A stretch of 64,000 nucleotides of DNA, taken from Chlorophyllum brunneum (lineage: Eukaryota > Basidiomycota > Agaricomycetes > Agaricales > Agaricaceae). Shown here one piece after another: positions 44,901 to 57,242 of the stretch. Under the pieces are notes generated by a model. It ran no database searches, was not told where the DNA came from, and saw nothing but the letters and a program-made list of their open reading frames with translations. The position numbers and the translations under genes were made by a program. The DNA is taken from positions 558,001-622,000 of the forward strand of contig OY756150.1 of assembly GCA_963576785.1 (NCBI GenBank), given 5' to 3'. Numbering within the stretch: the stretch's first letter is position 1; every line of letters begins with the position of its first letter.

Positions 44901-45966
44901 CCGACGATTGAGGCTGGAGATCGCCTGAATTACGCTTCCTATAGGGATTATGAATAACGGCGATAGTTGTGCCGAATCGAGAATGGCGAGTTGAGGGATT
45001 AGAGAAGACTTCATGACGAAGACGGGACTCGGTATCCAGCAGGCGCTTCAGCTTTTCCCTAGGTTGCTGTATACACCACTAACATTAGTCCATTCAGCTA
45101 ATGGGGCACGAATGGCGTACATCAATCTCTTTTGTTGACAGTGAGGTTGGGCTGACTCCTCGATAGAGAAGATAAAAGATTTCGAGCGCAATAGTGTTCC
45201 ATCCGACGAGCCAGGGGTCTTTCTCAGTATTTGCGGCGATAGTGACAAGAAATTCGATAAAATTAGCAGTAGAGAGTTCTTTGATGAGTCGGGATTGGAG
45301 AGATGTAAATTCGAGTTGATGGGCACTGAGGTTGGCGCCTGGACGAAGGTCTTTAACGAAGGCGAGGTTGCGTATTAGGTATAGCACGACGGACACGAGT
45401 TGACAGTCCCTTTCTGTTCGGTCAGGTAGGGATTTTGATAGCGGGGATATCATGATATTGAACAGAGCGTTCATGACTCCAGGACGAACAAGTGCGGCTT
45501 TGTAATACAGATGACTTTCGAGAAGGTGAGTAAAGTCCGCATTCTTGTCCTCCTCATCATCAAGTTCTTTGAGTTCCTCCGCCATGTCAATAGGCCAAGT
45601 CATGGCCGTCATGAGGTCAACACATGCAATAGCACGTTTGTCGTCGCCATGACCCTGGCCAGCAGTGGCGAGGAGTATTGGGACAAGGTCATTCTGTAAG
45701 AGGCGTCTTTCCCAGAATATACGGGCAATTGTACGATCATCGTCCGCGTCGTCACGCCGCCAAAGCTTCTTGAGGTCCTTCAAGCACGCACTGGCCTGTT
45801 CTCCCATGCAGTACTCGCCGTTCTCGACACCGCCAAGGGCATCAATGATGTTGGTTACGACAGGCTCGAGGACATCACGGGCGTCGTAGAAGTCGCCTTG
45901 TAGACTGCCATTGTCGTCGCCATCGCCATCGAGGTTAGTGAGGTCGATGACTTGGGTGGTGGCCAT
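41957..45966 (-). CDS. TOF1: Replication fork protection protein Timeless/Tof1/Swi1
   Basis: Eleven exons (45966-45121, 45066-44721, 44658-44399, 44340-44007, 43941-43838, 43790-43644, 43581-43432, 43365-43153, 43093-42940, 42883-42785, 42726-41957) join in phase to about 1140 residues. The Timeless N-terminal domain shows in DRTIARIFWERRLLQNDLVP, DLMTAMTWPIDM and LLYRGVSP. The characteristic TRHSRFGTTIAVIHNP lies near residue 300. Later come NAEINQTLLIYLARYKEF and AFFPKNRGHWKQYSSWEPE. The C-terminus is long, charged and acidic, with KR-rich patches, and ends LVIISDEEA. Tof1 with Csm3 (Tipin) stabilises forks and supports checkpoint signalling in the nucleus. The intron after exon 7 seems to be GC-AG (GAG|GCGAGT). 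Confidence 0.94.
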
Positions 45967-46109
45967 GGCAGAGTTTAATGAGAGATGCGTGACGGTGAAC
46001 GCGATCCGTCACCTGTGACAGAATAACTTGGGATATCGAGAGCGTGGGAAATGTATTCTCTCCCAGATTTCAGCTGGCCACTTCCACCCTCAATGCCACA
46101 GCAATATCT
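45967..46109. promoter_or_regulatory. Shared promoter of TOF1 and the SANT-domain gene
   Basis: The divergent start codons are 143 bases apart, so both core promoters lie here. No TATA box is obvious. Confidence 0.5.
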
Positions 46110-47321
46110 ATGGACGAGCAGCGCACACAGACGTATGGTCCTGCTCTCTACAATGTTCTGGACACCACTGACTATTTTCTAGGCTCGAAGCGCTTGAAGC
46201 CTTCATACAGTCCCAAAAAGCCTTGCTAGATACCGCATACTCGGACATACACCGTCTGCGAGACGCAAAAGCGAGAGCTGTTGCCGACCCACATGCTTTT
46301 CTGAATAACATACACGCCGAGGTATCTACAAATTCTCTTATCTGACATGCCCCTCATCCGGATTTGAAGCTCGACGCTCCGTCTTTCCGGCTTAGTGCCT
46401 TACCCGACTGGCAGCTCGTGGTTCCAAAGGGAATTGATTGGGCCGTTTTTGAGGGGCACGGTATCCATCCCCTTTCATCTCTTCATTTTAGAGTCTGACT
46501 CATGCGAAGACCCCGCACCTCTCCAAAAATTTACACTAGATGCCCAACGGGCATTCGCAGCATGCAATGAACCGCATTCCACGCAGAAATCACCACTCTC
46601 TGATCTCCAGAAACTCGTCAAGTCTGCAAGGCGCTCTATCATTGATCCTGTTCTGGCAGCGTTTTCTCAGATGCCGGAAGTGGAAGATGACAGTGAGTCG
46701 GAGATAGATGAAGAGGAAGCGCGAAGGGAAAGGGAAAGGGAAAAAATCCGCCGGCTCAAGCAGAGGAAGATTCGAACATGTGGCCTGAAACTTCCAAGCC
46801 TCCGAATGGAAGGATCCACTGCTGTATTCATCCGCCATGATAATGAGGACGAAAGCATGGATGTAGATATTTCGGCGGGTCATGATGAAGACAGTAACCA
46901 GGCATCCTCCGGAATGCAACTTCCGAAACTCTCCCGGGTACGGCAAGCGACACAGAAGGCTGAAACCGAGGAACCCCCAGCAGCTTTTCGATCTCGCAAA
47001 AAAGTCCGGAAAGATGAATCGCGAAAATCCCTATCATCTGAAGCGCCCAAACACAATAGAAAACCGAAACCAGAAACCTACAAACAAGCTTGGTCGGTTT
47101 CCGAACAACATCTACTCGAACAACTGCTGGAACAAATACCCGAGGGTGAGAAATATCGGTAAGTGAATCTGGGCTCTGACCAGAAGAGTGGGTAATTGAT
47201 CACTGGCGATAGTTGGCAGAAAATTTCACGCGCGATGAACGGGCGGCGGACTCCTCGTCAGGTGGCGAGTCGGGTACAAAAGTATTTTGAGAAACTGAAA
47301 AAATATGGAATAGAGGGGTGA
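46110..47321 (+). CDS. SANT/Myb-domain nuclear protein (ZZZ3-like)
   Basis: Five exons (46110-46132, 46183-46321, 46370-46460, 46510-47158, 47213-47321) give 336 residues. The N-terminal part is helical (LEALEAFIQSQKALLDTAYS). The middle has an acidic-to-basic coiled stretch (SEIDEEEARREREREKIRRL). The C-terminus is one SANT domain: QAWSVSEQHLLEQLLEQIP, then WQKISRAMNGRRTPRQVASR and VQKYFEKLKKYGI. The single SANT placed at the end after a charged region resembles ZZZ3-type proteins of histone acetyltransferase complexes, but the fit is loose and a ZZ finger is not seen. Exon 1 is only 23 bases. Confidence 0.85.
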
Positions 47322-47437
47322 TTGGAATTGATGATATGTAGAGCTGTACAGATTGCCATCACATGAACAACACCGGCACCAATTAATTTACTTTTTTTTG
47401 CCACATCATCACTGCACTTTTCTCCTCACCCCACGCC

Positions 47438-48409
47438 ATGGCTCAGAGATTTAACCCCAACAATGCTCAGAATCTCCTTGAAGTACGCTTCCGAGGTAGA
47501 TCTATCCTCGTTCGGTGACTGACTTTGTAATCCAGATTGAAAAACAGTGAGCGCCAATCTGTGGAGTGTCGCATAGACCAAAAAGTGGATTGATGCTCCA
47601 TTCAGATTCGCCGTCAAGGCCGTCGAGCAAGCTCAGGTACTTTCTCCTTCATCTACACTAGAATGCTTGCTCACAATCACGACAGACATATTGGAACCTA
47701 ATTGAGAAAGTGCAGCCGCGCGAACTCAAGCTCACCAAGTGCGTTAGCGCTTCCTCATCCCTATATCCGGTTTAGTGACGTGTCACTAGGATCGACGATG
47801 AAATCTACGACCACACTATGAAGACATTTCCAGAGTTTGCGGAGCCGCCACACGAGAAGCTCATCAAGCTAGACGAAGATTGGATGAAGAGCGCTGATGG
47901 CAAAAAGCGTTGGCGAGACTTTATCGAGGAGTGAGTTCAAAGTCGTTTCGTTCTTCATCTGTGTTGTTCACTCTATTCCACCGCTAGGTACAAAGAAAAG
48001 GTGAAGGACTACAACTTTGGGTCTTTGATTAGGACAGACGCGGGAGAGGAGTATGGCGAGACGAACACAATCTTTGGTGAGTGAGGTGTTATAGTATGGG
48101 TTAGAAGATTCAATGAGTCTTCTTGATTACAGTTACTCGGATACAGGTATGTCCAGATTACGTCCACCAAATGTCGGCTACTCAGTTGATCTCCGCACTC
48201 CCCAGTTCTACGCCATAGAAGTATGTCGCTCCACTATCAACTAGACAGCAACCATGCTAACTGTGAGGCCGGATTAGATCGCGAGAAATCGTCTCGGGTT
48301 GAATGATAAAGCACACGAAATTGCGAAGGCCGAGGCTGAGAAAGAGAGACTGAAAACAGAGAAGGAAAAGGAGAAGGCGGAAAAGGAAAAGAACAAGAAG
48401 CGAAAATAA
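47438..48409 (+). CDS. PBDC1: PBDC1/YPL225W-type protein
   Basis: Nine exons (47438-47482, 47536-47546, 47606-47636, 47686-47738, 47790-47930, 47988-48076, 48133-48146, 48206-48220, 48278-48409) give 176 residues. Conserved blocks are EKQFAVKAVEQAQTYWNLIE, LKLTKIDDEIYDHTMKTFPE, MKSADGKKRWRDFIEEYK, DYNFGSLIRTDAGEEYGETN, and RIQFYAIEIARNRLGLND. The tail is lysine/glutamate-rich, which is common in the fungal members. The yeast relative YPL225W has been linked to protection of newly made elongation factor eEF1A. The gene is cut into very small exons (11, 14 and 15 bases). Confidence 0.92.
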
Positions 48410-48536
48410 ATCGAGTTCGGTGATGTATGAAGGGGATATATATATATGGGTATCTCATTACGTTCATATCCGTTTCCTTGTGTTCGTCCATGTTGGCATT
48501 TATACCACTGTTGGGTCATTATCGAAAAGGCCACCT

Positions 48537-49307
48537 TCATGCATCATAGTCGAGTGCTCTGCTGTTTATTTGAGCCACGTTGACGGAGAGACCGGCTCCT
48601 GTGCGCTTGGAGCCTAGCCAGATCAAGACAATAGCGATTTCGGCTGCGGTTTTAGAACAAAGGTCACGGAGGCGAACAGAGGACGAACGATAGGATTGGC
48701 TTACAGAAGGTGCTGGTCAAGAAGGCGAGGGCGGTCGAGAAGGACGAAGCAGCACACCAAAGGGTTTTGGCATCACATTCGTAAGCTGCTTGTGTTGCCA
48801 ACATAATGCCGATTGCTGGATAGAGATTGAACGATCCGCAGAGATTTAACGTTTGGGTGGCTAAAATTGACATCAAATGAAGCACATACCGAGCCATACC
48901 AGACTGAGAACAACAAATGATATGAAGTGGGCGAGGGACCTTGTGAGTGGATGCGTGGAAAGAGGTTTATTGTTGTACCGGAGCCTGATGTCGTCGTCAT
49001 GCCCAGCCAGCAGTTGGGACGAATAGCGGACTCACAATACGCCGATCCACACCCATGTTATGATTGACACAGAACCCGCAATTTTTCCAAAAATATCTGT
49101 GTGTTCTGTAAGTCTGAGAGTGGGGGTAAAACGAGGGATCCAAACGCACAGAGCAGCGGCGAGCGCCCATCAATGAAGCTTGCGAGGAATCCAAATAGAC
49201 TCTGAAGCACCGCTGTGAAAAGGGCAAGGCCTACGAGAGAATGTCAGGTTGCTGTAGTGTCCATGTCAATTCTACGTACTGTAGAAGGGAGTGCGGCTCA
49301 GGTGCAT
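48537..49307 (-). CDS. Four-helix membrane protein (MARVEL-like)
   Basis: The ATG at 49307 opens MHLSRTPFY. Exons follow near 49220-49150, 49090-49030, 48975-48892, 48835-48710 and from about 48645 to the stop at 48537. Four helices can be seen: LALFTAVLQSLFGFLASF, IAGSVSIITWVWIGVL, SLAHFISFVVLSLVWLAIGI and WCAASSFSTALAFLTSTF. The last is followed by AIVLIWLGSKRTGAG and a short end. The pattern RSLAHFISFVVLSLVWLAIG, then a Cys-containing loop and the last helix, is common in small agaricomycete membrane proteins related to MARVEL domains. Function unknown. Divergent from the gene at 49540. Confidence 0.7.
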
Positions 49308-49539
49308 GGTGGTGTGGAGGTTGGTGTTAAAGAGAAAGGCGGGGTGGCGGAGCTAATTGGCGAGGTTTTGGTGTCAGGGTCGGCCCTACGTTGTTCCTCG
49401 TTTAATCACCCATATCATACGAGTTGGTCCATTTAGCCACCATGCACACAGCCAGTTGCTGCGCATGGTCTCCGGTCAGCCCTTACCGGAAGTCATGTCG
49501 CCGTGAGTATAACCTTATTTCTTGGCAACCCCCACCACC

Positions 49540-50281
49540 ATGCCAAGACGGTCTGAGAGCAGGCCCGGGCGTGAACTCGATAGGGAACTGAATGAATATG
49601 CTAGTCTGATGCGGGCTTTGAGGACCAGCCATACACTGAACTTGACAACACATCTCGTAGAACATCTCCACGGTGATGCCATGCCTACTCACGGCCGCGA
49701 TCAATGGACACGGTGGCCCCTCCCCGACGCAGCAGCATCAGAATGGGATTTTGCGGACGAGATTGGTGTCGTTATTCGACACCAATTTGCGAAGAAACGG
49801 GGAGAGCGAGACATAGAACTGGACGACGCAGAGGAGGACTATGTCCAGCGCTTGGTCGAATACCTGACACCGATTCTGGTGAATTTCTTGGAGAGGATAC
49901 TTGCGATTGTGCAGGACCATACGTTTGCGCGTTCGGTCAGCATGCAGGACAGGATAAATCCATTGGACTGGAGCGACTTGGCGAACATCCTGGCTTCTCC
50001 TGCGGCAGACGACTTGGTTGATACGCAGTGAGTTTGCAGCTGAGGGTGGACTGGCCTGCTGACGGATTAGCCAGGATGCTGAAACGATACCTTGGACGGA
50101 TGGAGGCTCTGCTGAGGCCCGGTGCGAGTGCTGGTGGATGTGGGCGTCGAGGTCAGTGCTGGTCACGCACGAGACGCAGAAACTGACAGCAGCAGCGGCT
50201 GGGCGACGTGAGATGATTGACAGACGGCGTGCAGAGCAGCGGGCACTGTGCGGTCAGCTTGCAGCCACACTTTTCGAGTAG
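49540..50281 (+). CDS. Possible Rrn9-like RNA polymerase I initiation factor
   Basis: Three exons (49540-50027, 50075-50151, 50196-50281) give 216 residues. The N-terminal segment LRTSHTLNLTTHLVEHLHG followed by QWTRWPLPD resembles the core of the Rrn9 domain (a LTxHL helix, then W..WPLP) of the yeast Pol I upstream activation factor. The middle (VQRLVEYLTPILVNFLERIL) is helical, then SVSMQDRINPLDWSDLANIL. The C-terminus is short and basic. Family assignment is tentative. The stop is only 67 bases before the next gene on the same strand. Confidence 0.6.
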
Positions 50282-50348
50282 ATAGAGCGTGGGAATATAT
50301 TCTTGTTGAGCGATCCTCACAGCCCGCAGCGGCTCGTCCTCGCCGTCG

Positions 50349-52847
50349 ATGGCGTCGTCCCCGGCACACCGCCCAACGCGCTCCATGACGGCAAACCTCC
50401 ACACGCCATCCCCCAGTGCTCGGCCTCGTCGCCTGACGTCCCCATCACAGCCCTCCCTTGGCATTGTGTGTACCCGTAATCTCAGCTGGCACTCTAATCG
50501 CGTGCTGACATCCACTGGGTCTTTGTAGCCAGAGGGAGGACAGCAGCAACAGCAATTTGTCCGTCCCCCTTCTCCTCTTCGCCATGGCTTCACACCAGAC
50601 ACCGGAACCGGTATCGATCCTAGCGCAGACTCTGACGATGACAACGACCATGCACACTGGGAGGAGCGTTCCCCATCCCCCTCATCCTCTGTATCTCAAC
50701 TTGCTTCTAGCTTTGCTCAACGTGTAGGATCTTTCGTCGACGGCATCAAATCTCGATCCCAGCTTCCGACCGATGAAGAGCTCGAGGCAGAGGCACAACG
50801 CGAACGCGATCGCAGTCGTCGTCAGGCCGAGGCGATTCTCACCAGAGAAGCCGAGCAACGCCGCCTCGTCGAGGAACGCGTGTTCGCCATGATGGAAAAC
50901 ACCAAGTCACTCCCGCCTCCTCCATCTCGTACCACCACCACCTCTAACCCTTCTTCTCCATCTGGTTCCCACAAAGAGAAGGAAGGCCTCAGCTGGTGGA
51001 CCGCTGCCAAGAACAGACTTACCCCGACCAAGGACAAAGAGTCTCTCACTCCCGCACAGCAAGTCATTCAAGATGCAAAGGCTCGTGAACAGGAACAGAA
51101 GAAGAGTAGTAAAGGGAAGGAAAAGCCACCTGAGTGGCCCGCGAGTCCCCAAAACGCGTTCCATGACCTTGCCTACAACAACCTCAACATTCCTCCCATA
51201 TCACCACAACGCAAGGTTCCCGGCTCGCCTGCTTCCCCAACACCGTCTCGTCCAAGTACATCGAACATGGCTCCTAATTTGTCTCCATCCCCCATGAGGT
51301 CTGTTGACAACCTCTCCACGTCACCTTCCCGGGATGCCCCCCCACTGTACGCCCAATTCATCCAAGGAGCGCTCGATGTGCCCGGCACTCTTCTAGTGAT
51401 CGCTAAACGTTTTGAAAAGCTTGAAAAGTGGACTGTTGGTCATGTACGCGCTTTGGAAGAACGTATGAACGATGTTGAACGATGGCTCGTCGATAAGGAG
51501 AAGGAACGGGAACAGATGGAGACGGCTGGGAGGAACTCACGACGGGGGACGTCTCCAGAAGTTCAGCACGAGCTCGGCGACATCCGCGAGGAAATTGGGG
51601 AGCTGCAAGGAAGAGTCGGAGAGCTCGGAAGGGAGATGGCCAAAATCGTAACTGCGCCATCCAACCTCTCTTCTGGCCCCTCCCGCCAGTCTCCAGTGAT
51701 CAACGCCACATCCCCGATGAACTCTATGATTGCAACTCACCATAGTCCATCTGCTTCAACCTCGAGTACGCCGCACCATTCGCGCCTTGTCTCCGTCACT
51801 GCCCGAGAGTCAACTAGTCCCCCTATGGCGTCGTCTTCCAAGGCATCCGGCACACGGTTACCATATCCCACCGGTGATTATGCTTCGCCAAACGATTCAT
51901 TCTCTCCGCCTAGTTCTCCTCCAGCTACGAAGACTCGCTCCATGTCGATACCCGGCCTTCCAAACAATGCGGGCCCGACCACCACCACTACCGCTACATA
52001 CCCTAATACTTCATCTGGATCATCTATCATTCGCGCTGTTTCGCCGACCTCGTCGCTTACCAATATCAATCTCGCAGTCTCGCCTTCTGCCTCTATCACC
52101 AGCTTCTCAAGGTCCAATGGGGCCAGCCCTAACCTTCCACCACCCAAGACGCAAAAACGGCAATCTAGCGTCAGTCCGACTCCAAGGAAACGGTACACCG
52201 TCGCCCTTGGAGAACCCATCAGATCACAATCCCCCCCAGTCCGCGACGAAGAAGCCACGCCATCCTCCTCCGGCAAAAGAAGCGGAACGCCAATCTCGTT
52301 CAATAAGCCGCAAACGTCCATTGGCACAGCCATGTTTTCGGCCTCCCCCGTCGGCGCTGGCGGTGGAAACGAAGATGAGGATGGCTACCAGGACGAAACA
52401 ATTGGTAAATCTGCTGCCGCGAGACTTGTTAGTACCAGTGGTGGCAGTAGTGATAATGGAGATGTATTCATGTTGGGCAGAGGTGATTACAAATCTGGTG
52501 AGCTATCAGGATCAAGTACCAGACCACATCGACGGCCGCGTCCACAGTCGACGTATGTATATGGAATTAGCAATACCCTTGGGCACCCACAAGTGTCCGT
52601 TCAACCCCTCAAGCCTCGTGTCAGATCCAAGTCTACGGAGAGATTTGGGTCAATGGAGAGTTTGAGCAGTCTAAGTTCAATCTCATCCGCCGCATCTGGC
52701 AAGTTCGTTGATCCGTTGTTTCTACGAAAGCAGGAAAAGGAGAAAGAGAAGGAAAGGAGTAAAGGCACAGTGCCTAACCCTAAGGGCAAGGTTGTTGTTG
52801 GGCAGCTGGTAGCTTTCTTTGATAGTGAAAAGAAGGAAAAATCTTGA
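50349..52847 (+). CDS. Large disordered protein with a central coiled coil
   Basis: Exon 1 (50349-50465) and exon 2 (50529-52847) give about 811 residues; a second ATG at 50385 is possible. The N-terminus is Ser/Pro/Gln-rich, followed by a charged helix (QREREDRS-like, EAEQRRLVEERVFAMMEN). A central conserved-looking region VPGTLLVIAKRFEKLEKWTV leads into a coiled coil (ALEERMNDVERWLVDKEKE, then IREEIGELQGRVGELG). The remaining 450 residues are Ser/Thr/Pro-rich low complexity with repeated SP motifs. The C-terminus is KE-rich. No family recognised; probably a cytoskeletal, polarity or signalling scaffold, but that is a guess. Confidence 0.75.
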
Positions 52848-54337
52848 ATGTAGTCCACAAGACATTTGCTTCTGTTTTTATGTACTGTTTGTTCAATTTG
52901 AACAAGGCTTGGAATCTCCCTAAAATGCTATGTCCACCTTCATGCACTCAAAGTTGATAGTGCATTCAACATTAATACTGTTTAAAAAGGAAAGGTGGGA
53001 GACCACTCATATAGTGGCCAATACCATACTGGTGACTATCATGGGACTGTTGGTAGCAAGGGTAGGCATGAGTTAATAATAGTCTGCAGCTGAAAAGATT
53101 TTGGATAATCCTTAAAACACAGTATTGAGAAAAAAAGAAGAAAACATTCCTGATAACAAATTTGTCAAACAAGCAATCAGAGAAGCACAAACCTACTCTT
53201 CAGATTCAGACAAGTCCAATGTTGAAGTAGTGAAGATGAAACTAATCTCACAACAAAACTTGAGAGAATCAGACTTGGATCAGGAGATTCTCCTAAAGAC
53301 ACTCTGTCTACAGTCTTCAGCCCTCCAACCACAACCACCACTTCAAAGCCCACCACAACTCCAGTACCACTGACAACTTCAGCTGTCACTGGAACTACTA
53401 CCAGTGCCTCCACTACCAGAACATTTATGCTTCCACCAATTCCAGCCTTCTCAAAAAGGAAAGAAAAGGCAATAACATAACAGACCACATCACAGACCAC
53501 ACAGTCTTCTGCTTCAGAAAGCTCAATTCCTTTAGGAAGCAAACCTAGCAGACATTTACTGCAAGGAAGCAGCTCAGAAAGAAATCCCAGAGAAAATCTA
53601 GGCAATCCTAGAGGAAATTCACAAGGTATGGCAAACCCTCTGTCCTAAACCTACTGGACATCAAATATCCAAAGCCCAATAGGTTTTATGGAGATCATGG
53701 ATCTTATAGAACTTGGAAAACATCAGTTATTCTTTTCTTCAACTCCAATCAAGTTATCAATGTGTTGAAGTTTTAGTCATATTCTATAAATGGGTTATAA
53801 AGTCATTATAATAATAATAGACTGAACTGAAACTTCCTATAAGTTGCTCTGCATATAATGAATGTCATACTAAGTCAATTACGACTAGTAATGACAATTG
53901 GTACTTGATAAATCATTTGATGTAGTTCTAATAAATCATATACATATTCTATAGTACTTAATAAGAGTCAGATAGAATGTTCCATGTATTACTAATACAA
54001 TATGTGTCTATATGACTTCATATATAGTATGACTCATCTATGCTCTCCTAGATGTATATAAACCCCATATAGCAGACATATTCTGTATCTTGTTTAATCA
54101 AACAACTTCATCATCATTGCTTATCTCTTTCAGTACAACCCAAACCTCAATTTACTCAACTTTGAACTTGCTACTACTGAAACAGATCATTTTATCAATA
54201 ACATCTGTCTATCCAAATTACTTTTCTATAGGTATTAAATAGAAGTATACTTCCTTAGTGAGTAGACCCTACATTCTCTTCCACTACATTTACTACTGCT
54301 ACCCTAGTAACAACTTGTTATAGTTGTTTCCCCAATA
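52848..54337. other. Boundary and decayed AT-rich sequence
   Basis: Just past the last gene the sequence becomes AT-rich and almost free of CpG. Around 53280-53630 the plus strand encodes a Thr/Pro/Ser-rich stretch with stops (TTTTTSKPTTTPVPLT) that looks like a decayed retroelement capsid region but is not assignable. 53880-54337 may include an LTR, since it directly precedes a primer-binding-like site, but no second copy is available to confirm it. Confidence 0.4.
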
Positions 54338-54350
54338 GGTTATGGGCCCC
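54338..54350 (+). other. Primer binding site of copia-type relic 1
   Basis: GGTTATGGGCCCC is identical to 57017-57029. It is complementary (with one G:U pair) to the anticodon arm of initiator tRNA-Met, the half-tRNA priming mode known for copia and Ty5. Confidence 0.6.
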
Positions 54351-54869
54351 GGTAGCCTTACCAATAATTAAACCATTATCATCACCTCTAACTAAGATAG
54401 GGTAATAGGGCTTTATTCCTATTTTTGATCATTACTAATAAGTGAATTTTCTTCTAGAAAGAAATTCCCTCAACAAAGATATTATGTCTACCAATAATAT
54501 TGTCTTTGGATTGCCTAAGCTCAATAGGCCTAAGAACTATGTATTCTGGTCTAGAAAGCTTCAGGATGCCTTAACCCTCATTATTGTTACTAGTATGGAC
54601 CAGTTAGAATAGTCTGTAATTGACTCTTCTAAAAATCCATCAGCTTTGATAAATGAAAATAGAAGAAGAAATCAATTACAAGGATAGATATTGGCTGTTA
54701 TTAATAGCACATTACCTGACTTTCTATTACTTCATAGATATAATGATTCTCATTTTCTATGGATAGATTTGAAAACTTGATTTGGGATACCTTCTTCTAC
54801 TGGAGTATATTCAATTCTGCAGAGAATATTGTGAAAGCATATCTCAGAGTATTAAGATCTAGCAATAGA
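54351..54869 (+). mobile_element. Copia-type element 1, gag fragment
   Basis: After a leader of about 130 bases an ATG at 54484 opens a capsid-like frame (LPKLNRPKNYVFWSRKLQDA), the usual N-terminal pattern of fungal copia Gag. Stops (TAG, TAG, TGA) interrupt it. The fragment ends where the minus-strand LINE tail starts at 54870. Confidence 0.6.
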
Positions 54870-56571
54870 TTTTTGTTTTTTTTTTTCAACAATTTATATA
54901 GTAGTACTCAAATGTAGTCCATACAGAAAAGTACAAGTACAAAATATTCAGAGAAGGGAAAAGTAAACTAATCCTGCAAGACTCAATGTCATCTAAATTG
55001 TAACCTAGAGTGATCTTTAGTATATACATTGTTTGTTGAGACCAAAAGAGAGAGAGAAAGAGAAAGAAATAGATAGAAACTGATGAGGAGAAACTACCAA
55101 ATCACAAACTCAAAGGGAAAACAATAAACTATACTAGTATGTGGAGGAGTGCTGCCCAGGCACCACAGGAATGATGAACAGAGAATGAATACTATATAAA
55201 ATAGTAGATGAGTGGAAGGGGGGAAATAAGAGAAATGGATTTGAAAGTCCATAACTAAAAGTACAAGAAAAATGATAACAGAAAAGGACTCACTCAGAAG
55301 TGGACCTGAATCTCTGACAAACTGGACAATGTAGTAGTAGTGATTGTGCTTATTGTTGATATTCTGGCACCTCAGGTTCTGGGGGAAAAGTGAAGGCTGA
55401 GAGGTTGTATCATAAGAAGTTGGCTAACTTCTTGATGGTAGTGACAGAAAGGTGGTGATCTAAGTATTGGCAATAATGGAGAATATGGGAATGGGTCTGA
55501 ACAAGCTGGCTACTACAATGCTGGCAAGAGAGGTTTTTGTTAGGGAAGAATCTCAGTTGGTACTTCCTGATGGGGGTATGATATAGAATGGCTTGGCATG
55601 TTTACATGAACACTTGTGGTGAGTATCTACACTCTTGGATCCATGGACCAGAATTGAGGTGGGATGGTAGGGCAGAGGTCCCATTCACTCACATTTTAAG
55701 ATGGAGAAAGAAGCTACTGCTGTAGTTTGCAAAGGAGAACATGCCCTGCCATGTATGGAGGGCTTATTTAGCTGATTTTTGCCAGAGATAGTTGATGGAA
55801 TGGGGTACATGCTGATCTTGACAATGGTTGGACCAGGCAACTGTTTGGAGCCAATTGTGTGTCTCATATTGAATGCCAAACTTGTATTTGGAGGGAGTGT
55901 AGTAGAAGATCAGACAGTGGTGATCTGATTTGAGAAACTATGCACAAAGTGATTTGGTCATGAGGATAGACTGTTGTTGACAAGAGTAGGGAAAACAGTC
56001 AAGTAAAAGCTGCAAGGCATGGATGGAATCAGTGAAGATGTGGATATGTTCTACCAAGAAGCAGTCAGATGAGTCAAGTACCTTAATAATAGCTAGGTAC
56101 TGCACTATAAGTTTAGCATTGATGGATGTGGTGCCTCCTAGCCTTTTTATGACCAAGCTTCCTCTATTAAGGTATCTGATTGTCACTACTGCTACATATT
56201 GGCTAGTAAAGGGGTTAGGGTTGGGGTGGACTGAGCCATTGGTACCCATAATAATCTACTTATCATTGTTCATTGCTTCCAAAGCTATATTGTTCCAAGT
56301 TTGCTTTGAGAGTTCAGGATTGTCCCAGTTGAATCTTGTAAAATTAATTCAATTAGGGAAAATATCAAGTAACCTATGTCCAGGCCAAGCAGTCTTGCTA
56401 ACAGAGTTGAAATACTCTATGCTAACAGTCTTAGAGGTACAGGTAATATCTATAACAGCTCCAAGGGTCTTCTTCTTCTGAGTCTCCATGAAATTTCCAA
56501 TGTGAAGTTGATGGAGGGAGGAGTGGTATTCCTTTGTCAACTTTGAGAGAGTGTGGTTGTCATCCAGGATA
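54870..56571 (-). mobile_element. 5'-truncated LINE-type retrotransposon fragment
   Basis: The left end is a T-run with one interruption (54870-54886), which is a poly-A tail in minus orientation. The open piece 56249-55938 on the minus strand resembles an RNase H domain: TTSINAKLIVQYLAIIKVL, then HIHIFTDSIHALQLLLD. The second has the conserved TDS and the first has Lys where the catalytic Glu is expected. Further left are broken frames. A 3' LINE end with an A tail, 5'-truncated against LTR-B, fits target-primed integration. Inactive. Confidence 0.6.
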
Positions 56572-57016
56572 TGTTGTCATTTGTACTCTCTAAGCTGCAT
56601 TCTATATGACTAGCTCTTTAGTATATTATTCATCTAATATTTGTTATCAAGATTACGCTCTCTGACTCATATTATATACCTCTTACTCATGTATTTCATG
56701 AGCTGACTGATTACTGTCACTCCAATTATGCTACTGGACACTGCTGATGATATTGCAGTATTTCAAAGGACTCTGTAGTCATTACTGACTCATTATGTGT
56801 AGTTATTACTCATAGGTTTTAGGGTTTGCTACCCAGACATTTAGTATATAAAGTAGTATGTATTCCCTTATGTTTCCTAAGACAATCTACTCAATTATTC
56901 TACCTTGCTCTACTTGACTACACAGCAACTCTCTTAGTAACTTCACTATTAACTAACTACTATATCAGTAAGTCAGATTATCTGTCTGTCACTGCATATT
57001 ACTGTGCTGGAAAAGA
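56572..57016 (+). repeat. LTR-B, plus orientation (5' LTR of copia element 2)
   Basis: About 445 bases, beginning TGTTGTCATTTGTAC and ending near TACTGTGCTG, just before the primer binding site at 57017. Its inverted copy is found in two pieces at 61392-61491 and 62621-62958, together about 438 bases. The internal ATAAAGTAG segment may serve the promoter. Confidence 0.75.
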
Positions 57017-57242
57017 GGTTATGGGCCCCAGATTGTCTACTCTCCATGCACCATGACTAGCTGCAAGTGAGTCATAGATAGGCTGATCTAACCAGTCCTG
57101 TAGAGCATAGTCTTTCTAGTTCATCTCTTTAACATGACTCAATTGTTTCATGCTCTATTGAAAGCTTTCTTATATGGGTTCATAGGTTGAATAGTGCAGT
57201 GGCACAGATCTGATTGCTAATTATATCCATTTTTAGACTACA

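Noticed and set aside
53177..53605. Minus-strand open frame of 142 codons, Val-rich
   Set aside because: It is opposite to a Thr/Pro-rich decayed stretch; the valine runs are the antisense of threonine/asparagine codons, and no family match is seen.
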